64,000 bases of DNA from JBFXAF01 sp050184585 (GTDB lineage: Bacteria > Pseudomonadota > Alphaproteobacteria > Rhizobiales > Rhizobiaceae). Shown here one piece after another: positions 8,718-16,930 of the stretch. The first letter of the stretch is position 1, and the number at the start of each line of letters is the position of its first letter. Both the position numbers and the translations under genes were made by a program. The stretch covers positions 1-64,000 of the forward strand of contig JBFXAF010000008.1 of assembly GCA_050184585.1 (NCBI GenBank). The letters are read 5' to 3'. The notes under the pieces were generated by a model, which was not told the DNA's origin, did no database searches, and saw only the letters and a list, made by a program, of their open reading frames with translations.

Positions 8718-9199
8718 GCCGGCCTGAAGGTCAACGCCAGTCCGTTGATGCAGTGTCGCTTGCCGGTAGGCGGCGGGCCATCATCGAAGATATGTCCGAA
8801 ATGTCCGCCGCAGCGGCTGCAATGGCACTCGGTCCGCGTCATGAACAGCGACTTGTCGATGCTGGTGCCGACCGCACCCGGCTCGGCCTTCCAGAAACTC
8901 GGCCAACCGGTGCCGGAATCATATTTCGCCTCGGATGAGTAGACCGCGAGGTCGCAGCCGGCGCAGTGGAACATGCCGCTGCGCTTCTCGGCATTCAGCG
9001 GGCTCGACCCAGGCCTTTCCGTATCGTGCTCCCTGAGAACCGCATATTGGGCCGGCGACAGGACTGCCCTCCACTCCGCTTCGCTCCTGACGACCTCGAA
9101 CGAAGCCGCGGCAGCTTCGGATGGACCTCGCGTCATCAGCCACGGTGCCGCAAACGCCAGCGCCGCAGGGGCGCGGAAAAGGAAATCGCGACGTCTCAT
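8714..9199 (-). CDS. msrB: Exported peptide-methionine (R)-S-oxide reductase
   Basis: Reduces methionine-R-sulfoxide in oxidised proteins. The 161-aa protein starts at ATG 9199 behind an AGGAGGACC ribosome-binding site. It opens with a twin-arginine-like signal MRRRDFLFRAPAALAFAAPW, so an extracytoplasmic location is predicted. The MsrB domain follows: zinc pairs FHCAGC and ECHCSRCGGHFGH, RPGSSPLN, GTGWPSFW, and the catalytic RHCINGLALTF near the C-terminus. The longer in-frame start at 9277 lacks the signal at its N-terminus and is rejected. It faces engB and shares a CTAG for both stop codons. The next minus-strand gene upstream of it encodes a secreted fasciclin protein, so envelope oxidative repair fits the context. 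Confidence 0.93.
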   Translation of the reverse strand: MRRRDFLFRAPAALAFAAPWLMTRGPSEAAAASFEVVRSEAEWRAVLSPAQYAVLREHDTERPGSSPLNAEKRSGMFHCAGCDLAVYSSEAKYDSGTGWPSFWKAEPGAVGTSIDKSLFMTRTECHCSRCGGHFGHIFDDGPPPTGKRHCINGLALTFRPA

Positions 9200-9257
9200 C
9201 GTCTGGTCCTCCTGGTTCCTGTTCGCGTCGGGCGGGGCGGACGTTACACCCGCCCCC

Positions 9258-9308
9258 GAAAAAGGGGACGCCCGCAACGGCCGGTTCGAGCGGCCTTCGC
9301 GGGCGTCC
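9258..9308 (-). terminator. Probable rho-independent terminator after the fasciclin gene
   Basis: On the minus strand a GGACGCCCGC (9308-9299) / GCGGGCGTCC (9275-9266) 10-bp stem encloses a smaller inner GGCCG/CGGCC hairpin. It is followed by CCTTTTT. It lies 75 bp beyond the fasciclin stop and before msrB. Confidence 0.6.
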
Positions 9309-9382
9309 GCCAGCCGGCGGAATTCAAGAGGGAGCGTCGGAGTCCGCCGGCCGTGTCACGGGTTCAAGCGCGCCTCGCGGGC

Positions 9383-9940
9383 TCACATCTTCGGCAGGAG
9401 CACCTTGTCGATGACGTGGATGACGCCGTTGGACTGGTCGACGTCAGCGATCGTGACGTTGGCGACGTTGCCGTTCTCGTCGGTCAGGGTGACCTTGTCG
9501 CCCTCGTACTTGGCCGTCCATGTGCAGCCGCCGACGGTCTTGACCGGGTGCTCGCCCTTGTCGTCGTCGACCATCTTCATGATGTCTTTCGCGAACGCCT
9601 CGGCGCCCACGACATGGCAGGTCAGGATCTTGGTCAGCTGATCCTTGTTCTCGGGCTTCAGCAGGGTGTCGACCGTGCCGGCCGGCAGCGCGGCGAAGGC
9701 GTCGTTGGTCGGTGCGAACACCGTGAACGGGCCGGGGCCCTGAAGCGTCTCGACCAGACCAGCGGCCTGGACGGCAGCGACGAGCGTGGTGTGGTCCTTC
9801 GAGTTGACCGCGTTCTCGACGATGTTCTTGTCGGCGTACATCGCTGCGCCCCCGACCATCGGGTTCTCGGCGAAGGCGACGGTTGCGAGCGCGGAAAGAG
9901 CGACGGCGCTGGCGGCTAGCGAGGCAGTGAAACGAAGCAT
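9383..9940 (-). CDS. Secreted fasciclin (FAS1) domain protein
   Basis: A 185-aa protein with a Sec signal peptide (MLRFTASLAASAVALSALATVAFA, residues 1-24) and a single FAS1 domain. The H1 region is GPFTVFAPTNDAFAALPAGT, followed by LTKILTCHVV, and the H2 region is ADVDQSNGVIHVIDKVLLP. FAS1 domains mediate adhesion or matrix interactions. It lies downstream of a minus-strand ECF sigma/anti-sigma pair, the same trio as sigK-rskA-mpt83/mpt70 in mycobacteria, so it is a likely sigma target. Upstream on the minus strand CCGAAACTT (10016-10008) and CGTATC (9993-9988) could be an ECF-type promoter, but I cannot confirm this. Confidence 0.88.
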   Translation of the reverse strand: MLRFTASLAASAVALSALATVAFAENPMVGGAAMYADKNIVENAVNSKDHTTLVAAVQAAGLVETLQGPGPFTVFAPTNDAFAALPAGTVDTLLKPENKDQLTKILTCHVVGAEAFAKDIMKMVDDDKGEHPVKTVGGCTWTAKYEGDKVTLTDENGNVANVTIADVDQSNGVIHVIDKVLLPKM

Positions 9941-10190
9941 GTCAGTGATCTCCTTGGTTGATCTTCCCTCTCTGACGGGACAGTGGAGATACGGACATGG
10001 CCTATCCAAGTTTCGGATTTTGCTGCAAATTTTTCATCTCCAGCCGATGAAACTCTCGCTTCGTTTGGATCGTTTCTTCTCCCGTGGGGGTGCGGCCGAC
10101 CACGCGCCGAGGTGACGTCGCGGAGGCGGCGGAGCGCAGCGTTCCCGCTCGCTTCTTCCGCGACGGTCAAGCCATCAGTTCGGATTTCGG

Positions 10191-10904
10191 TCAGATCGAG
10201 ACCAGGTCGCCCTGGGCCACCACGGGGCCGGTCGGCTGGCCGGTCGTCGAGCCGCCTGCCGGCTCGAGGCTGATCGCAAGGATCGCGCCCTGCGCCAGCC
10301 TTGACCAGATTTCCTGCGCCAGCGACAGGTGGACGTTCGCGCCGACCGGGATGACGCCGAGAGAGCGCGGGGCGTTGCCCCCTTCGATCAGCCAGAGTTC
10401 GAAGTCGCGATCGTCGGCCCGCGCGCCGGTGACATGCGAAAGGCCGATGTCGCCATTCGTCTCGTCGACCACGACGAAGTAATGCACGTCACTGTCGTGG
10501 GGCGCGAGCGAGGCGACATAGCGTTCGGCCGGCGCCTGGCTCGACGGCGCGATGTAGGGGACCGCGATGTAGAGCAGCAACGCGGCGAGCGCCGCGACGG
10601 CAAGGCCTCGCCAGAAGTTCAGGCTCGACCAGAAGCCGGACTTCGCGACATGCGTCGGCCGTGTGAACAGGCGGCGGTCGATCGTCGCCTTCACCGCGGC
10701 AGGAGGTTCGACGGGCGGGTAGGCCGACGCCATCGGCGACAGGTTGACTTCCCAACGGTCGACGAGCCGGGCAAAGCCGGGCTCGCGCTCCAGGCGCTCG
10801 GCCGCGGCCCGGCGCTCGTCCGCCGGCAGGACACCGACGACGTATTCGGCGGCGAGAACGTCGTCGCCGCCGCCGTCCGGTTCGTTGTCGTCGAGCCCGT
10901 TCAT
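10191..10904 (-). CDS. Anti-sigma factor of the RskA/SigK-regulator family
   Basis: A 237-aa single-pass membrane protein. The cytoplasmic N-terminus (about residues 1-90) contains AAEYVVGVLPADERRAAAERL and the FARLVDRWEVNLSPMA segment typical of anti-sigma domains that clamp ECF sigma factors. One membrane helix follows (FWRGLAVAALAALLLYIAVPYI), then a periplasmic RskA C-terminal domain with FELWLIEGG and GVIPVGANVHLSL. ATG 10904 overlaps the sigma-factor stop as ATGA, so translation is probably coupled. An ATG at 10916 is the alternative. It would release the sigma factor after regulated proteolysis or redox change, as in mycobacterial RskA. Confidence 0.87.
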   Translation of the reverse strand: MNGLDDNEPDGGGDDVLAAEYVVGVLPADERRAAAERLEREPGFARLVDRWEVNLSPMASAYPPVEPPAAVKATIDRRLFTRPTHVAKSGFWSSLNFWRGLAVAALAALLLYIAVPYIAPSSQAPAERYVASLAPHDSDVHYFVVVDETNGDIGLSHVTGARADDRDFELWLIEGGNAPRSLGVIPVGANVHLSLAQEIWSRLAQGAILAISLEPAGGSTTGQPTGPVVAQGDLVSI

Positions 10905-11440
10905 CGCTCGAGGCATTCCCTCAGTTTCATCAGGCTGCGACGCAGCCAGGTTCGCATCGTGTTGAGCGGAACACCGTGGCGCTCCGCCAGTTCGGCATAG
11001 CTCTCGCCCTTCAGGTAGGCGCCCCGGACGGCCGCCGCCCGGTCATTGTCCAGTTCCTCGAGACAGTGATGGATGCGCTCGCCTTCAGCGCCCGCCACCG
11101 CCCGCGCCTCCGGTGACGGCGCGTCATCGGCAATGTCCAGCGCGGCGTCTATATCGACGGTCGCCTGCCGACGGGCCCGCACTCGGTCGATGGCGTGGTT
11201 GCGCGCGACCGCCACCAGCCATGAGATCGGGCTGAGATCAGAGACGGCGAAACGATCGGCCTTCGTCCATATCTTGACGTAGACCTCCTGCAGCGCCTCC
11301 TCGGCTTCCGCCCTGTCACGCAAGACACGCAGGCACACGCCGAAGAGTTTCGCGCTCGTCTGCCGATAGAGCAGATCGAACGCGCCGCGGTCCCTCATCG
11401 AAACCCTGACGATGAGCTTGGTGATATCCTGCGGAGTCAT
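10901..11440 (-). CDS. ECF-family RNA polymerase sigma factor (SigK-like)
   Basis: A 179-aa sigma factor with region 2 (FDLLYRQTSAKLFGVCLRVL, AEEALQEVYVKIWTKADRF, SPISWLVAVARNHAIDRVR) and region 4 (RGAYLKGESYAELAERHGVP, LNTMRTWLRRSLMKLRECL). ATG 11440 is chosen. The longer reading uses a TTG. The linked anti-sigma gene overlaps its stop by 4 bp, so the pair is one operon. The secreted fasciclin gene downstream is the probable regulon member. A single -35/-10 pair for autoregulation was not convincing in the 11441-11605 gap. Confidence 0.92.
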   Translation of the reverse strand: MTPQDITKLIVRVSMRDRGAFDLLYRQTSAKLFGVCLRVLRDRAEAEEALQEVYVKIWTKADRFAVSDLSPISWLVAVARNHAIDRVRARRQATVDIDAALDIADDAPSPEARAVAGAEGERIHHCLEELDNDRAAAVRGAYLKGESYAELAERHGVPLNTMRTWLRRSLMKLRECLER

Positions 11441-11605
11441 CGGCGCCAAATTAGGGCTTCGCCCTTCATTTGCAACGGCGGTTTGATGCGTTGCGTGCGG
11501 ATCGGAGCGCGGCTAGCCTCGCGGAACCAGTGTGAGGTGCATGATGTCGGTCGAAGCGTGGACGGAAAGGCTCCCCGAAAAGGCGGAGCGAGGCGCGCCA
11601 TCGCC

Positions 11606-13279
11606 ATGTCGCCTGCCGCCGAAACCGATCGCGACCGCCTGATGAAACCGGACGAACTCGAAGTCAGCGCCCGCGAATGGGCGCTGGCGATGACGGCCAT
11701 CCCGAGCGTGACCGGCACGGCGGACGAAGCGACGTTTTCGGAGCGCCTTGCCTCCAAGCTGCGCGAAAGCCCTGCCTTCCGCGACGACCCGGACGCGGTG
11801 TGGACGGTGCCGGTGCCCGGCGGACGGTGGTCCCGCGCGTGCGTGCTCGGCCTCTTGCGCGGCGAAGGCGCGCGCACCGTGGTGCTGACCGGACACTTCG
11901 ACACTGTCGAGACGAGTTGCTATGGCGCGCTGGAACCGCTGGCGCTCGATCCCGAACGGCTGGGACCCGCACTGATCGCACAGATCGCGACCGAGCCGTT
12001 CGACGAGCGCGCCGCAAGGGCGCGGGAGGACCTGGAGAGCGGAGCGTTCATCGCCGGGCGCGGTCTTCTCGACATGAAGGCGGGTCTGGCTGCCGGCATC
12101 GCGGTCGCGGAGTCCTTGGCCAGGCACGATAGGCGGCAGGGCAACATCCTCTTCGTCGCCGTTCCCGACGAAGAGGGAAACTCGGCCGGGGCGCGGCGAA
12201 TGGCGGAGGTGATCGGCGACATTGCCGCTCGGCGCGGCCTCAACATCGTCGCCGCAGTCAACCTCGACGCCACCGGCGACGAAGGCGACGGGACGCTCGG
12301 CCGAATGATCTCCCTCGGGTCCGTCGGCAAGCTGCTTCCCAGCGCACTGGTCGTCGGACGCGCCCAGCACGTCGCCGACACTTTCCGTGGCTTCGGGGCG
12401 GCGGCGCTCGCTGGCGCCCTGGCGGCTGAAGTCGAATGGCTGCCGGAACTGACCGAGCGCACCGGTGACGAACTCGGCGCCGGGCCGACGCTGCTCGGCA
12501 TGAAGGATTCCAAGACCGCCTACGACGTCACCATGCCAGCGAGCGTGTGGATGTACTGGAACGTGGCGCTCCACCGGAATGGACCGCGCGACGTGCTGGG
12601 CGCGATGACGCGGGCGTCGGAACGCGCGGCGAGCGCCCATGCGACAAGTCTCGCATCGCGATCGCAAACGCTCGGCGCCGGCGCGACGATCGATGACGTC
12701 GCCATCCTGAGCTTCGATGAATTGCACCGCGAAGTGCTCGCCCGCGATGCCGGCGCGGCTGCGGTGGTCGAAGCGCTCGCTGCCGAACTTGCCTCCTCGG
12801 ACCACGATCTCCCCGAACAATGCCGGCGGCTCACGGAGCACATCTGGATGTTGTCCGGGCGGCATGGGCCTGCGGTCGTGCTCGGCTTCGCGTCGGTGCC
12901 CTATCTGCCTGCCACGCTTGGCGCGGACGAGAATGCCCGGCGGCTCGAGCATGCGGCGAAGGAGACGTCTGCGTGGTCGGCTGCGCGTTTTGGAGCCGGC
13001 TTCCGGACCGTCCGCTACTTTCCGGGCATCTCGGACGTCAGCTTCTTCGGCCAGGCGGACGCCGCGTCGATCGACGCTATCGCCGCGAACACGCCCGCGT
13101 GGCGAGCGGTCGCGGGCGGGTCGGACCGTTTCGCCATTGCCGGCATCCCGACGATCAACATGGGCCCGTGGGGCCGGGACTACCATACGAGGCTGGAGCG
13201 AATGCACTCCGATTTCGGGTTCCGCGTGTTTCCAGCGGCTTTGGCCGAGCTGACAGGCCGGTTGTTGTCAGCCGGCTGA
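11606..13279 (+). CDS. M20-family metallohydrolase, RocB-like
   Basis: A 557-aa cytosolic protein of the M20 peptidase/deacylase clan, closest in organisation to Bacillus RocB, an arginine-utilisation protein of unknown chemistry. Visible features are LTGHFDTVETS (first metal histidine), GRGLLDMKAGLAAGIAVAE (bridging Asp), AVPDEEGNSAGARRMAE (catalytic Glu), NLDATGDEGDG and, near the end, GIPTINMGPWGRDYHTRLER with the last metal histidine. Length matches RocB (about 560 aa) and exceeds ordinary M20 enzymes. The start may be ATG 11606 or 11642. It is divergent from the ECF sigma gene and overlaps the convergent methyltransferase gene by 12 bp. A link to arginine metabolism fits the guanidino genes further right but remains inference. 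Confidence 0.8.
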   Translation: MSPAAETDRDRLMKPDELEVSAREWALAMTAIPSVTGTADEATFSERLASKLRESPAFRDDPDAVWTVPVPGGRWSRACVLGLLRGEGARTVVLTGHFDTVETSCYGALEPLALDPERLGPALIAQIATEPFDERAARAREDLESGAFIAGRGLLDMKAGLAAGIAVAESLARHDRRQGNILFVAVPDEEGNSAGARRMAEVIGDIAARRGLNIVAAVNLDATGDEGDGTLGRMISLGSVGKLLPSALVVGRAQHVADTFRGFGAAALAGALAAEVEWLPELTERTGDELGAGPTLLGMKDSKTAYDVTMPASVWMYWNVALHRNGPRDVLGAMTRASERAASAHATSLASRSQTLGAGATIDDVAILSFDELHREVLARDAGAAAVVEALAAELASSDHDLPEQCRRLTEHIWMLSGRHGPAVVLGFASVPYLPATLGADENARRLEHAAKETSAWSAARFGAGFRTVRYFPGISDVSFFGQADAASIDAIAANTPAWRAVAGGSDRFAIAGIPTINMGPWGRDYHTRLERMHSDFGFRVFPAALAELTGRLLSAG

Positions 13280-13915
13280 GGTGCGTTCGCCGTCGGCCGG
13301 GTGTTCGAGCCGATAGACGCCGAAGCTGAATTTCTGCGTCGACCCCCAGGGTGTCGCGTGATCGTGGTCCCGGCTATCGACGAGCTTGAAACCCGCGCCC
13401 AGTTCCCGGCCAAGGCCTTCGGCGTCGTATCGCTGCACCGCAAGGCCACTGCATTTCTCGGGGCCATCGAGGGCAAAGGTGCCGATGACGACATGGCCGC
13501 CCGGCCGCAGCGCCGCACGCAGGGTCGCGACATATGCCGCGCGGGCTTCAGGCGTCACAAGGAAATGGAAGACAGCCCGATCGTGCCACAGGTCGTAGCG
13601 TCGATCCGGGCGCCAGCCCGTCACATCGGCGACGACCCATGAAACGATGCTGGCCGCTGGCCCAAGTCTCCGCCTGGAGGCCGCGAGGGCCGAGGCCGAG
13701 ATATCGAGGACCGTCACGTCGCGGTATCCCGCGTCGATCAGATGATCGGCCAGAGTCGAAGCGCCGCCGCCGACATCGATGATCGCGGATTCCCGGCCAA
13801 TCCCGGCTTTCGACAGCAAGTCCATTGAAGGCGCCGGGATGGCCTGGAACCAGCTGACCTCGGTCTCCGCCTTCGTCCGGTAGACGCCTTCCCAATGGTC
13901 CTGGCTGTCCGTCAC
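13268..13915 (-). CDS. Class I SAM-dependent methyltransferase
   Basis: A 215-aa cytosolic protein. Motif I is IIDVGGGASTLADHLID (about residues 45-61), the acidic end of beta 2 is VTVLDISASALAASRRRL, and motif IV is DLWHDRAVFHFL. The family resembles thiopurine/trans-aconitate-type small-molecule methyltransferases, with an N-terminal WEGVYRTKAETEVSWFQ segment typical of this group. The substrate is unknown. It is divergent from the large RyR/SLOG gene with only 90 bp between starts, so a shared control region is possible. Its 3' end overlaps the M20 gene. Confidence 0.85.
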   Translation of the reverse strand: MTDSQDHWEGVYRTKAETEVSWFQAIPAPSMDLLSKAGIGRESAIIDVGGGASTLADHLIDAGYRDVTVLDISASALAASRRRLGPAASIVSWVVADVTGWRPDRRYDLWHDRAVFHFLVTPEARAAYVATLRAALRPGGHVVIGTFALDGPEKCSGLAVQRYDAEGLGRELGAGFKLVDSRDHDHATPWGSTQKFSFGVYRLEHPADGERTSAG

Positions 13916-14005
13916 GACACCGTCCCGCAGCTCCCCAACGTTCTGCCACTATCATTTTTTCTTTGCGGCCCATAACGTCCCGCGCACTGGCATACGGAAT
14001 CCCGG

Positions 14006-16813
14006 ATGAAGGACTGGCTGCGCCGATACTGGCTCTTCGTCGCTTTCGCGGTGATCCTGATGCTGGGCGCGACCGGCTTCCTGATCGCGGATGAGGCGAT
14101 GGCTTGCGAGGGCGGGCCGCTCCTGCATTGCCTCACGCTCGAACAGACCGTCAACGCCTTCTACAATGCGCTCAGGCTTTTCGTACTCGACTTCAATGCC
14201 GCGGACTACACGCTCAACCCGTTCCTGCAGATCGCACGCTTCTCCGCCGCCTTGTTCAGCGCGCTGGCCGCGCTGACGCTGGCGGTTCCGCGTGCGGCGC
14301 AATGGTTCGCAATCCAGACCCAGAAGCTCAGACGCGGCCGGCGCGCCGTGGTGCTCGGCTATGGCCCGCTTGGCCAGGCGGTGGCGAGGGAGCTTCACAG
14401 CAAGCGGCGCGGACCGTTCCTGGTCACCGCGATCCACCGCGGCGTGACCCCCGATCTCAGGGATGTCGCGCGGCGTGACAAGGTTCTGCTGGTGGAGGGC
14501 AATCCCGCCAGCCTGTCAACCTTTCGACAGGTCGATCTCGATCGCTGCGTCAAGATCGTCGCGGCGCTCGGCGACGACATGCGCACGCTCGATGCGGCAG
14601 AGGCCGCGCGCGGCCATGTCGGCCGGAATGGCCCATCCGTCACGGCATTTCTGAACGATCCCGATCTCGCGACCGGATTTGCCGATTCCGCCCCGCGCGG
14701 GTTCCTGGGCGGGCCGGGCATTCGAGGCTTCTGCCTCGCCACGGAAGCCGCCCAAGCCTTGATCGCATCCGCGCGGTTCGACCGTATCGCGCTCGAGGCC
14801 GGCCAGGCGCGCGTGCATCTGGTCGTGATCGGTTGCGGCGCGCAGGGCGAGGCCGTTGCCGTGGAAACGCTGTTGACCGCCTGGCGGCGCGGCCTTGGCC
14901 CACCGCGCATCACCCTGCTCGACAGGGACATTGGCGCCGCCGAGGCCAGATTCCGCCGCCGCAGCCCCGCCCTGTTCGCGGGGGAGGACGAGCCGGGGCG
15001 GTTGCCGGCGACGGCGCGGCCCGACATCGCCTTCGACGCGCTGGACCTCGAAAAGACCGACTTCGGTTCCGACGAGACCATCGCACGACATTGCAGCGAA
15101 GGCGCAGGCGTCACCGTCTGGGTGTTCGCGACAGGCGATGATTCGCTCAATCTGCGCGGTGCGCTGGCGCTGCACACGGCCATGCTGAGGCGAAGGCGCG
15201 CCGCCGCGCCGATATACGTCCGGATATGGAGCGGGCATGCGGGCGACACGCCCGTGCTGTCGACACCCGGCGTCGGAATGGCTCACACCTTCGGTTCCCT
15301 CGAAGACGCGATGGCGGCCACCGCCGCGTGCGACGCCGACCCCGACGCCGTCCCTCGGGCGCTGCATGCCCAGTACGTCGCGACGGGTGAGCAGATGCGG
15401 CGCGAGGCAAGTGACTTCAGGTTCACCGACGCCGCGTGGAACGAACTCGACGAGACGAAGCGCACCGCGAACCGCCGACTTCATCGACATACCGCTATGA
15501 AGCTCGAGGACCTCGGGGCGCAGTGGCGTCGCGGCGAGCGCGGCATTCCTGTGGTCGACGACGCCTTGCGTGAACGCTTCATCGGCATCGAGCATCGTTT
15601 CGACTATGCACGCATCGTCCGCGGGCCGCTGCCGGATCTCTGGTGGAAGGGCGATGACGGCTTTAGACCGACCGACGAGGAGCGGATGCGCGCCGAGCGT
15701 ATCGCTTCGGTCGCCATCGCGGAGCATGATCGCTGGACCATCGATCGCGCCCTTGAAGGCTGGCGACCGACATTCGCGGACGGCGCCAGGCGAGACGAAG
15801 AACGCCGTCTCCACCCCAACATGCATGGCTGGGACCGGCTGGACCCTATGACGAAACGCTGGGACGCGGTGCTGCTCAGGGCGCTCGTGGACGGTGGCGG
15901 GCACGACCGGAACCGCGTCAGCGCATGGCCCGCCCAATCGTCCCGCTTGACGCTCGCGCTCGGCGCGGGTTCCGAGCGGACGCCACCCGAGCCGCGCTGG
16001 GTGGGTCGCGAACCAGCGCTTTCGCATGGACTGGTGACCCAGATCGACCTGGCCATTCTCGGTTCGGTCGAGCCGAGATGGGCAGCCTCGCTGCGGGCGA
16101 CGGCGACCAGGCTGGCAAAGGCGCTGTTGTCGGAACCTCGCGTGGCAGAGCGACTCTGCCGTATCCGCTTCCTGTTCCACGAACCACCCTCTGAGGGGGT
16201 CATAGCCATCGCGAACGCGATAGCCACCGAAGCCTTCAGGAAGGGCATCGAAGTCTCGTCGAGTTGGCTGTGGGGAACGGCGACGCCGGCTCCGCTCGGC
16301 TTCATCGGCCACCGCGACCTGTCCCGCGTGGGCGGGCCCGACGGGCTCGCCGAGGTGCTCGACCGGCTGTTCGCGGCGATCGTGGCCGAAGGCCGGGCAG
16401 TCGGCCTCGTGACCGGATACGCCCCCGGAGCCGACCGGCTTGCGGTGGAACGATGGTTGGGCCTCGGATTGCCGAAGCCCACGCTGGTCTTCCCCTACAG
16501 GGACAACGCGACCGGCGACTGGTTGAGCGATCGGGGATCCGTCGCTTCACCGGACGAACGCGTCACGGGGGACTCGCTCCGCCCGATCGGCAGCGTCCGG
16601 CTGGCGGCGACGAACGGCAAGGCTGACGCCCATTCGGCGCAGGCGCTCGACGTGATCCGCAGTTGCGGGATTCTCGTCGCCATCCACGATGGCCAGGGTT
16701 CGTCGGGAAAGGGCAGCGTCGGAGATACGATCGCCAGGGCCCGCAAGGCAGGTCGCCCGGTCGTGACGGTGACGCGGGACAAGAATGGCGCGTGGCGGAC
16801 GGAAACGGAGTGA
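14006..16813 (+). CDS. Two-TM / double TrkA-N (RCK-like) / RyR / SLOG-like fusion protein
   Basis: A 935-aa multidomain protein. Residues 9-28 and 74-95 are hydrophobic segments around a short extracytoplasmic loop with Cys34 and Cys42; no TVGYG potassium filter is present. Two Rossmann domains follow: VVLGYGPLGQAVARE (115-129) and HLVVIGCGAQGEAVAVE (271-287), each with downstream acidic and glycine positions typical of TrkA-N/RCK domains. Residues about 563-622 form a RyR repeat: AEHDRW, GWRPT, HPNMHGWDRL. Residues about 764-925 look like a SLOG/DprA-type nucleotide-binding fold: GFIGHRDLS, TGYAPGADRLAVERWL, LVFPYRD. The arrangement suggests a membrane channel or permeability factor gated by a nucleotide-like ligand. 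RyR and SLOG domains have been linked to signalling and conflict systems in comparative genomics, but the function of this protein is unknown. Confidence 0.8.
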   Translation: MKDWLRRYWLFVAFAVILMLGATGFLIADEAMACEGGPLLHCLTLEQTVNAFYNALRLFVLDFNAADYTLNPFLQIARFSAALFSALAALTLAVPRAAQWFAIQTQKLRRGRRAVVLGYGPLGQAVARELHSKRRGPFLVTAIHRGVTPDLRDVARRDKVLLVEGNPASLSTFRQVDLDRCVKIVAALGDDMRTLDAAEAARGHVGRNGPSVTAFLNDPDLATGFADSAPRGFLGGPGIRGFCLATEAAQALIASARFDRIALEAGQARVHLVVIGCGAQGEAVAVETLLTAWRRGLGPPRITLLDRDIGAAEARFRRRSPALFAGEDEPGRLPATARPDIAFDALDLEKTDFGSDETIARHCSEGAGVTVWVFATGDDSLNLRGALALHTAMLRRRRAAAPIYVRIWSGHAGDTPVLSTPGVGMAHTFGSLEDAMAATAACDADPDAVPRALHAQYVATGEQMRREASDFRFTDAAWNELDETKRTANRRLHRHTAMKLEDLGAQWRRGERGIPVVDDALRERFIGIEHRFDYARIVRGPLPDLWWKGDDGFRPTDEERMRAERIASVAIAEHDRWTIDRALEGWRPTFADGARRDEERRLHPNMHGWDRLDPMTKRWDAVLLRALVDGGGHDRNRVSAWPAQSSRLTLALGAGSERTPPEPRWVGREPALSHGLVTQIDLAILGSVEPRWAASLRATATRLAKALLSEPRVAERLCRIRFLFHEPPSEGVIAIANAIATEAFRKGIEVSSSWLWGTATPAPLGFIGHRDLSRVGGPDGLAEVLDRLFAAIVAEGRAVGLVTGYAPGADRLAVERWLGLGLPKPTLVFPYRDNATGDWLSDRGSVASPDERVTGDSLRPIGSVRLAATNGKADAHSAQALDVIRSCGILVAIHDGQGSSGKGSVGDTIARARKAGRPVVTVTRDKNGAWRTETE

Positions 16814-16930
16814 CCCGGTGACGCCACGCCTGTCCAACATTTGGGCTTGATGGCCCCCCATCCGGGACATAGGCTTCCGCGGCCGGTCGACGAACGCCCG
16901 TCCCGGCCACCGAGCGAGAGGCCACGACCC

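Noticed and set aside
11453..11465. AGGGC-TTC-GCCCT hairpin upstream of the ECF sigma gene
   Set aside because: Short stem without a T-tract and no upstream gene ending there. Could be chance in GC-rich DNA.
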